NCBI GenBank assembly: GCA_036346355.1
Contig: CM070572.1
Coordinates: 8,253,001 to 8,317,000, forward strand
DNA: 64,000 bases
Direction of reading: 5' to 3'
Origin: Rhipidocladum racemiflorum
Taxonomy: Eukaryota; Streptophyta; Magnoliopsida; Poales; Poaceae
Each line of letters starts with the position of its first letter. Within the stretch, counting starts at the first letter, position 1. The position numbers were made by a program, and so were the translations under genes. Below, one piece after another: positions 56,269 through 64,000 of this stretch. Below the pieces are notes generated by a model. It saw only the letters and a program-made list of their open reading frames with translations, searched no databases and was not told the origin of the DNA.

Positions 56269-57008
56269 TATTGGTATATATAACCTTCATTGATGGGTTT
56301 GTCTTAATTATTAGTGATAGGTGGTAATCTTTGATTATGGATAGACACACGATGATATCAAAATGGGTAACCCGCGAATATGGATAGACTGCGAAACTAG
56401 AATTGTTTAGTTCCAGGGGCATTATTACGAAGTGATATAGGATTATTGTGTACTAGCGGATACCAGAAAGTTAAAATCGTGTTTCAGCTTCAACGAGTCC
56501 TTGTGTGGCCATCCACGAGCTCTATACACTTTGAACGCACTATGTGATTCCAAAAAAGTTAGCCTCAGCCATTCTACGAGCTACATGAGAGTTAACTATA
56601 GAGGAAACGTGGTTACCTGTCGAGTAGTTTTTCGATAGTCCTCAAGCCATGGCTGCCCTTAAGTAAGGAATCAACATAGCTAACCCAGTTTTTTTTTCTT
56701 GGTTTAAATACAATTAGAACCTAGTGAAACCTATGCAGGAATAAGGCCATGGTTACTCAACCTAACTTTGAGTTGCTTGTAAAGTACAAATCAAAGTATA
56801 GCATGTAGTGCAACACTTACGACGAGTTGTAGGGTAGAAGTATGTACTCTTTATAGCTTTGAGCCAGTCATGCTTCTATCAAGTAGTCCTCGACGTAAGT
56901 AGCATTTTGTTCATTGTTTGGCTCGAGGAAACCCACTGATTCTTTCTTATTCTTTTTACTTCAGGGATCATGTATCTTTATACACAAAAGAAGGAGTTAT
57001 ATGATATT
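56269..57008. other. Intergenic between two LTR blocks, nothing recognised
   Basis: The sequence is AT-rich, without open coding sequence or clear repeat. It may be an older decayed element. Nothing supports a gene. Confidence 0.4.
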
Positions 57009-59145
57009 TGTCAGACCCAGAAGTAACACCTCTGAACCCTATGTGTAAAACACACTGATCTAGGATTGAGCTAGTGTACACAATAAACAAAGTTGATAAC
57101 ACAACACATTAAGCGAACCTTTATTCAATAATTGATATAGTCTTTTACAATAATATTGGCTCGCAGTCCAAATAAAAGTAAAGCAATGGAAATAAGATAA
57201 ACTAAAATAAAACCCAATAGATTTGCCACTAGCAATCGACTGGAGTAGCGGTCCTAATTATCCTAGCTCTCACCATCATAGAACTCCTCATCTGAATCAA
57301 CAGAGTAAGCAAGTGTGAGTACAAAAGTAGTACGCAAGTCACGTAGGAGATACAGAATTAATGCAAAGGATATCAAAGGAAGGTTATATGCTTATTTTAG
57401 CATAAAGCAAAAAGTTCACAAAGATTCTATGTAATTTCCAAATGCACAATTTTGTTCAAATAATAAATTCTATTATTCAACATTTTTGGATTCAGAAATC
57501 ACTCCTAGAACCAACTCAAGAATCCCTCCTGGAACTTAACCCAAATTTACCATGATGGACTCACTCCATCCCCATTGAACACTTTCTCAAAACTGTTTTT
57601 AGGAACTTTAAGATCTAATCTGTGAAATGTCAGCTCGGCATACCCATGACCGTGTGTGTGACTAATCGATTAGTTTTACACTATGCAGAGGTTGTACAAC
57701 TTTACCCACATGACATGATTGCCTTCTTGTGCAAAAATACACACTTTCTTTGGTGTGCGACAGAGAAAATCATGACAAGGCCCCACATAAAGCTCCATCC
57801 ATGTAGTCATGCCCGCTATGGTTTCACCGCTGAAAGGATCACGCTAATTCAGAAGCCTCCTTTTGCTTCAAGTGGCAACCTCTCACTCACACCACTTTCT
57901 ACCCAATGGCATGACTGGCCATGATATGTGACAATACGGATAACCAGGTCTATCCCATACTAGATATGTGATAGTACGGCAACGCTTTACATTAAGCAAC
58001 TCACAGACTGGTCCTTAATTGACTAGATGATCTTTCACAACCCATGAAACCACAACACTAACCTGTCTTGCCCAATCTAAATCATATTTTTAACTTTATC
58101 ATGACATGACATAAAAGTCCATAGCACAATTATCAATGACCTTCAAATCATAATTCTCAATTTAAATGAAATCATCATTTGGCACAAAATCCCCAAATAA
58201 CTTAAAGACATGTCTAAGCAAGACTAAGCATGTCCTAACTGTTTTGATAATCATCGTACATCATAAATACAACCTAGGGTGACAATGGCATAAGGAACTC
58301 AATCATCAAAGGTGGCTGTATCAATTATGACATAACTATTTGATTTAAAACTGAGTCTGAAATACATTTATAGAAACTATGCATACAAAAATTTAAATTC
58401 AACATAGGAGTTCAAATATTGGGTTCAACATGATTAAGGTTATGTAACTTGCCTTGAAAAATTCCTTGCTCTGGTTCTAGACCTTACTCTTAAGTCCACA
58501 CCTCACTCTTGTATACTCCCAGTGTTTCAACATTTCTGTGAATCAAGAAAAATATAAATAAACACAAAAAATAGAGAGTAAAAAGCTCTAAAATTAAATA
58601 AAAATTACCATTAAATAGATATTAATTTTACAAATTTTTAGGCTCTAAAATTACCTCAATCGAAGTTCGTATAAGGGAGAACGGATTTTTGAAAGTTTAA
58701 ATCACGTAAAGCAATAAAGAAATGATTTTTGATTTTTTAAAATAACTTTTCTAAAGAAAAATAAAAATCTAATTTATTGTAAAATATCAAAATTCTGAAT
58801 ATAATTTTTTTTAAAAAATATTTGTTTATTCTCTCTCCTCGTGCTACAGTACTAGTGAGTACTGTAGCTCGCGAAGTCTGGAACTGAACTGGATGCAGTG
58901 AGGCAATGGCAAGGCTAGGGGCAAGGGAACAAGAAAACTAGGGCAAAGGTCAAGCAGAGGGAAGCATTGAAAAGTTCGCGACACGACGAACTTGATGGTG
59001 GCCATGGTTATGGCGGAGAAGCATGGATGGTGATGCAATAACATGATGAACAACTACAAACATACTTCGGTAAAATATAAAATTCGTTGCCTACGGTTCA
59101 CCAAACTTGACATCATTTGAGGGGTTACCTTCACGACAACCGGGG
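57009..59145 (-). repeat. Decayed Tekay-type LTR-like block
   Basis: The left edge TGTCAGACCC at 57009, followed by CTAGTGTACACA and similar words in the same order, resembles the terminal part of the Tekay LTR at 36960 (TGTCGGGACC...CTAGTGCACACAG). The right end was not found, and the block stops at the SIRE-type LTR at 59146. No coding sequence is present. Confidence 0.45.
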
Positions 59146-60950
59146 TGAAGCATCTAGGCCCTCTCCCTGATTTGGGTTTTGGTAATGAATGATAATCATT
59201 CCTTGTGGACTAACTATCTCTTTTGAGTTGATGAAATCGGGTTGGTCCATGTGTGCTCATTTTAAACAAACGAAATCTTCAAGCAGAGTGGTTTAGAAAG
59301 GGCTCAAGTTCAAGGCAAGTGTATTAAATAGACTAAGGTCTCATTTTCATAGTTTTTACCGATCTTGGAGTTTTGGAGTACAAGATCAGGTTATTAGTAT
59401 AGGAGCTGTACTTGTTAGTATAGGAGCCGTACTATCAAGTGGGAACATTGACTAGTAGTTTGAGAATGCTTAAATGCCTTGGCTCAAAGTTTTTTTTTTA
59501 AATTTTTTTGGATTCTGGCTTGTTTTGAAAAACTTCAACAGTCTAAAAGTTATTAAGAAATAAGTACTACCGCAATGTATTTTTTGGTACTGCCGACGAT
59601 CGGTAGTACCGCTCTTCTAGTGCCGGTACTCTTTTTCTAGAGAGTCAGTTTTTTTTGAAAATCCAAGATCGGCACTACCGCAATATATTTTTCGGTACTG
59701 CCGACCGTCGGCAGTACCTCACTTCTAGTGCTGGTACTCTTTTTCCAGAGAGTCTGTTTTTCTGAGAAATCCAAGATCGGCAGTACCACAATATATTTTT
59801 TGGTACTGCTGACTGTCAGCGGTACCTCACTTCTAGTGCCAGTACTCTTTTTCCATAGAGTATGTTTTTATGAGAAATCCAAGATCGTCTCTACCGCAAT
59901 ATATTTTTTGGTACTTCCGACAGTTGGCAGTACCTCACTTCTAGTGTTGGTACTCTTTTTCCAAAGAACCTCGTTTTCTGAGTTTTGTGCAAATCGGCAC
60001 TACCGCTCGTATTTTGCGGTACTACCGACTCTCGGTAGTACCGTAAGTGCGTGCCGGTAGACTTTTTCCAAAACAGTCCATTTTTTGGGAGAATCCAAAA
60101 TCGGCACTACCGTGTTTTTAAGTCGGTAGTGCCGGCCCAACTTCAATGGCTACTTACTGTGCATTTAATGCAAATCTAGCTGTTGAACTAAAATCGGCAC
60201 TACCGGCCTCTCAGTGCAGTACTGCCAATTTCCTTGAATTTGCTAAAATTAATGCAAAACTGCTAGTTTGTGTTGGTGGGCTATAAATACTTCTCCATCA
60301 GGTGCTAGGGTTTTCCTCTTGGACATTTATTGAGCATTTGTGAGCCCTAGCTACTCTCTTCCTCTCTTGAGCACCTATTTCTTATTTGGTGAGAGTTGAA
60401 GAGCATAAAATTTGTGAATTTGATCTTTGAGCCATTAGACGTTTGATCATACTCAAGCAAGAGTCAAATTCTATTCCCTTGGAGGTTGCCACCTCCTAGA
60501 TGGCTTGGAGGTGTGAAATCAGTGACCTTCTCAAAGAAGATTATGAGAAGGCCCGGTTGGTTGTAAAGGCACGGAGCTCGCCTACCCGGAGTGGGGAAGA
60601 GGTACCCCCATGTGATCGAGAAAGGCTCAATTGCGCAATAAGTCAAGCTACTTCAACGTGGATTACGGGGGACCAACAAGTCTCCAACACCACGGGATAA
60701 ATTCGTTCATCATTTTCTTGTGGTTTGCAATTTTCTTGTGCTCAATTTAATTATTAGCAATTCTAATTTACTCTAGTGTGATTACTTACTTAGACTTAGC
60801 CTGATTGGTGCACTTTAGTGAAACCTAGAAGTTTTAGGCCTTGATTGTTAAAATTCTTATTTCTAGTATTATTTGCCTCTTAGTGTAATTAGAGACAAAA
60901 ATTTTAAAACCTCCTATTTACCCCCCGAGTTGGTTATCCTTTATCCTACA
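59146..60950 (+). repeat. 5' LTR of the SIRE-type Copia
   Basis: It starts TGAAGCATCTAGGCCC, resembling TGAAAGTGCGTCTAGGCAC of the 28923 LTR, and ends TTATCCTACA just before the primer site. The TATA box CTATAAATAC is at 60281-60290. Five 108-bp repeat units with inverted repeats lie upstream of it. The left boundary rests on similarity to the other LTR. Confidence 0.82.
59586..60134 (+). repeat. Array of five 108-bp units, each with a 25-nt inverted repeat, plus a sixth hairpin
   Basis: Inverted repeats begin at 59586, 59694, 59802, 59910 and 60018, each 25 nt (12-nt arms, 1-nt centre) and exactly 108 bp apart. The second is perfect: GGTACTGCCGAC-C-GTCGGCAGTACC. A further perfect 11-bp inverted repeat (CGGCACTACCG, 60102-60112; CGGTAGTGCCG, 60124-60134) follows. 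Units also share CCAAGATCGGCA, CACTTCTAGTG and ACTCTTTTTCCA words. Confidence 0.95.
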
Positions 60951-60952
60951 AG

Positions 60953-60964
60953 TGGTATCAGAGC
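60953..60964 (+). other. Primer-binding site for initiator tRNA-Met
   Basis: TGGTATCAGAGC lies two bases after the 5' LTR end. It is the standard plant Copia minus-strand primer site and fixes the LTR boundary. Confidence 0.92.
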
Positions 60965-61007
60965 TTGGTCTCTCATTTTAGACTTTACCGTTTAGAGAAA
61001 AAAAAGG

Positions 61008-62913
61008 ATGGCTAGTGACTGTGTATCCATAGACAAGGCTCCATTTTTTGATGGCACAAATTATGTGTTTTGGAAAATAAGTATTACCGTTTATCTCAAG
61101 GCCATGAGCCCAAGCATATGGAGAATTATAGGTGAGGATTTTGCTATGGCTCGTGTCCCACATCCACCATTTATTAAGATGAGCGAAACTCCCATCTCAA
61201 TGCTCAAGCTATGAATGCTCTTTTTGGAGCCTTGAACGCGAATGAGTCCAATCGCATGAGCAATCTTGAGATCACTCATGAGATTTGGATAACCCTCTTC
61301 GAAATTCATGAGGGCACATCCGCGGTCAAGGAGGTCAAATTGCATATGCTTAGGATCAAATATGAGAGTTTCATTATGTTGCCCCATGAAAACATCACCA
61401 AGATATTTTCATGGTTGAACAATATAGTGAATGAGCTCAAAGGCCTTGTGGGTTCACTAACCGATCTTGATATTGTTCGTAAGATGCTTAGGGCTCTACC
61501 GGACAAATACAAGACATTGGTGACACTTTTTCTCAACTCACCCAAGTTGACAAGAATGATGCCAACCACACTCTTGGGCAATCTCATAACAAATGAGTTG
61601 TACAAGAAGGATAAGGAGGAGTTCTTGGAGCAAAGTTCTTCAAAAAAGAAGAACATTTCCTTCAAGGCCAAAGCGGAATCAAGCGATGAGACACTTGGCG
61701 ATTCCAAGGATGACACCAAGGAGGAGATGACCCTCCTCGTAAGAAGAATGAGGAGATTTATGAAGAGACGCTCAAACTCTAGCGCCCCACAAAAATACAA
61801 AAAGGGGGAACACTCAAGCAACAACCGATTTGCCAATGTTTGGTGTTTTGAGTGTAATGAGAAAAGGGCATTTCACCTCTCATTGCCCAAGAAGAAGGAA
61901 AAGGCTGACAAGGACAAGTCATCTAAAAAGAAGCAATTTCACGGTAAGAAGAAGCTTCACAAGGATGGCAAGGGTGAGGCTCATATCAGGGAGTGGGACT
62001 CCGAAGAGAAGTATTTGGATTCTAACTCCTCCGATGAGGACACCCCATCGAAGAAGAAGAGCCTTGCTGGGGTTGCAATTAGAGAGGCTTCGTCACCATT
62101 CATCACTCTCCTATGTCTTATGGCAAAGAGAGATAAGGTAAAATCTAATGACAATGATGATCCCTTGTATGATGAGTTCCTAGATATGCTTGTAGATTTA
62201 AATGAGTATCTTGGCAAGAAGAAGGTCAAACATAAAGCCTTGAAAAAGGAATTCACTTCTCTCAAGGATTCTTATGAAGAGCTAAAAGAAGCTCATGAGT
62301 CTCTCCTTCTCAATGATCATTCTAAATCTAAAATTGACATAGGAGTCTCTTGTTATTTACTTGATGCTATGCCTATAATAGATAATTTTTCTTGCACTAT
62401 TTCTAAATCTAGCAAGCTACTTCATGTGATCACTTGATTCCCATGCCTTCTAGTTCTAGCTGCAGCTCAAGTTCTACTAATATTAGACATGATTTAATTA
62501 TTGAGAACAATAAGCTCAAAGAGCATGTTTTCAAGCTAAACAAGAGTTTGGACCGATGTTTCAAAGGTAAGGAAACTCTTGACAAGATCTTGAATAGCCA
62601 ACGTTGCTCATACAATAAGGAGGGACTTGAATTCGTCCCAAAGAAAGGTAAGGAAATGATCAACAAGTCTCCAAAGTTTGTCACATCCAACGGAAGATTT
62701 TGCTACAAGTGTCACAACGTGGGACATTTAGCAAATGATCGCCCATTGGATAGAGCTCCTAAGAATAACATTTATGATTCTTACTACGTTCTTAAGAAAG
62801 ATAGAAATGGTAGAGTAGTAGCTAAATTTGTTGGCACTCCAATAATTGGTCACAAGAAGAATGGCATTTGGGTGTCCAAAGCTTTAGTTACTAACCTCCA
62901 AGGATCCAAATAA
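61008..62913 (+). pseudogene. SIRE-type gag, broken by frameshifts
   Basis: Gag starts MASDCVSIDKAPFFDGTNY at 61008. It shifts frame by about 61200, continues in a long frame 61211-62437 (ITHEIWITLFEIHEG, MLRALPDKYKTLVT, lysine-rich region, coiled-coil-like segment), then in 62434-62913. The first CCHC knuckle (near 61845-61890) is scrambled by two small offsetting indels. The second (CYKCHNVGHLANDRP, near 62701) has Arg in place of the last Cys. Both changes would stop zinc binding. Confidence 0.85.
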
Positions 62914-62942
62914 ATTTGGGTACCTAAAAAGGTTTGATTTTC

Positions 62943-64000
62943 TTTTGTAAGTGAACTACAAGACCGGTGGGCGGCATTGGGTGTTGGATAGCGGTTGCAC
63001 CCAACACATGACCGGAGACCAGAAGATGTTCATCACATTTGAGAATGGAGGTGGAGATCACGACAAAATTACTTTTGGTGACAATAGCAAAGGAAAGGTA
63101 TTAGGTTTGGGTTAAATTGCTATCTCAAATGACCTTTCAATCTCTAATGTTTCATTAGTTGAAACCTCGAATTTTAATTTGCTTTCCATGGCACAAATTT
63201 GCGATCTTGGTCTTATTTACACCTTCTATCAAAGTAGAGTTGAAATTTTAAAAGAAAATGATAAATCCTTAGTTTTCAAAGTTTTTCTGTTTGGAAATCT
63301 TTATTTAGTTGATTTCTTCTCAAATGAGTCTTGTCTTCAAACTTACTTAATTACAAAGATATCCTTGGGATGGTTATGGCATAGAAGACTAGCTCATGTC
63401 AGGATGATTCAACTCAAAAAGCTTTTCAAAAATGATTTAGTTGTGGACTTGAAAGATGTGAAGTTTGAGAAAAACAATCTTTGTAGTGCTTCTCAAGCCG
63501 GCAAACAAGTTGCTAGCGCTCATCCTTCAAAGTGTATCATATCCACCTCTAGACCATTAGAGCTCTTGCATATGGATTTATTTGGCCCAACAACCTATAA
63601 GAGCATTGGAGGAAATTCTTGTTGTTTGGTGATTGTAGATGCTGCTCGAGATTCACTTTGCGTTTTTTCTACATGAAAAAGCCGAAGCATTCGATATTTT
63701 AAAAACTTTGCAAAAAGGGCTCAAAATGAATTTGATTTCAAAATCAAGAAAATCCATAGTGAATGGTTCCGAGTTCAAAAATACAAAAAATGACGATTTT
63801 TGTGATGAACTCGCAATAAAACATGAATTTTTCGCCACTTATAGTCCGGAACAAAATGGAGTAGTTTAACAGAAAAATCGAACATTTATTGAAATGGCTA
63901 GGACAATGCTTGATGAATACAATACTTTTGATAATTTTTGGACGGAAGCTATTAGCACCGCTTGTCATACCACAAACCATCTTTATTTGCATCGGCTATC
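62943..64000 (+). pseudogene. SIRE-type pol: protease, GAG-pre-integrase and integrase, with stops
   Basis: The protease active-site sequence WVLDSGCTQHMTGD is encoded at 62978-63019. A TAA at 63113-63115 follows in frame. The frame reopens at 63179-63676 with the GAG-pre-integrase (WHRRLAHVRMIQLKKL), where the second Cys of the CxxC is Ser. LLHMDLFGPTTYKS follows. A frameshift near 63650 moves reading to 63639-63869, where the second catalytic Asp position reads Val (SIVNGSEF). Another stop at 63868 comes just after SPEQNGVV. Reverse transcriptase lies beyond the window. Confidence 0.88.

Larger units (their letters stand above)
59146..64000 (+). mobile_element. SIRE/Maximus-type Copia retrotransposon, 5' part, decayed
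   Basis: A 1805-bp 5' LTR (59146-60950), a primer-binding site TGGTATCAGAGC (60953-60964, complementary to the initiator tRNA-Met 3' end), gag, protease motif and integrase follow in Copia order, and the element continues past the window. Several frameshifts and stops show it is inactive. The 3' LTR is not visible, so age cannot be judged from LTRs. Confidence 0.88.

Overview
This is a 64 kb window of plant nuclear DNA, almost certainly from a grass (Poaceae) and probably a panicoid. The evidence is spliced genes with GT-AG introns, a GC-rich TCP gene, and a dense bed of nested LTR retrotransposons of types familiar from grass genomes (SIRE/Maximus and short-LTR Copia, Tekay and Tat Gypsy), with a mini-Helitron, hAT elements and CACTA debris. 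The species cannot be fixed from sequence alone. No bacterial, organellar or CRISPR features are present.

Three host genes are supported. (1) 5461-8914, plus: a two-domain AP2/AINTEGUMENTA-like transcription factor of 382 residues in eight exons, including a 9-nt micro-exon. (2) 15295-18077, minus: an HVA22/REEP (TB2/DP1) family membrane protein of 192 residues in five exons. (3) 49669-50820, minus: an intronless class I TCP transcription factor of 383 residues. A short exon-like gene relic lies at 9566-9778.

Layout. 1-4403: 3' end of a SIRE-type LTR inside a defective Copia element (A). 4404-9450: AP2 gene, with an hAT-like MITE in intron 2. 9450-14712: relic exon, CACTA-like debris, MITE, Helitron, hAT element and LTR remnants. 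14713-18442: HVA22-like gene and promoter. 18443-24552: young defective Copia (B). 24615-34502: older Copia (C) on the minus strand, split by a 2.8 kb SIRE-type solo LTR. 34503-44196: a Gypsy patchwork made of a Tat integrase, an intron-containing antisense-type Tat ORF, a Tekay 3' end, a Tat LTR and a minus-strand Copia 5' end (D). 44197-52575: intergenic DNA around the TCP gene. 52576-59145: hAT-like MITE, CACTA relic, a Tekay-type solo LTR with an exact target duplication, and another LTR-like block. 59146-64000: a SIRE-type Copia with 5' LTR, primer site and decayed gag-pol, running off the window.

The most interesting signals are in the repeats. Elements A and B share the same internal deletions, including loss of the reverse transcriptase core, yet the two LTRs of B differ at 1 of 240 positions. 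This points to a defective Copia family that has been moved in trans. The SIRE-type LTR at 59146 carries five inverted repeats spaced exactly 108 bp apart, with paired arm changes between copies, upstream of its TATA box. A second SIRE-type family has arrays of a different palindromic word (CCGGAnnnTCCGG), one of them just upstream of its TATA box.
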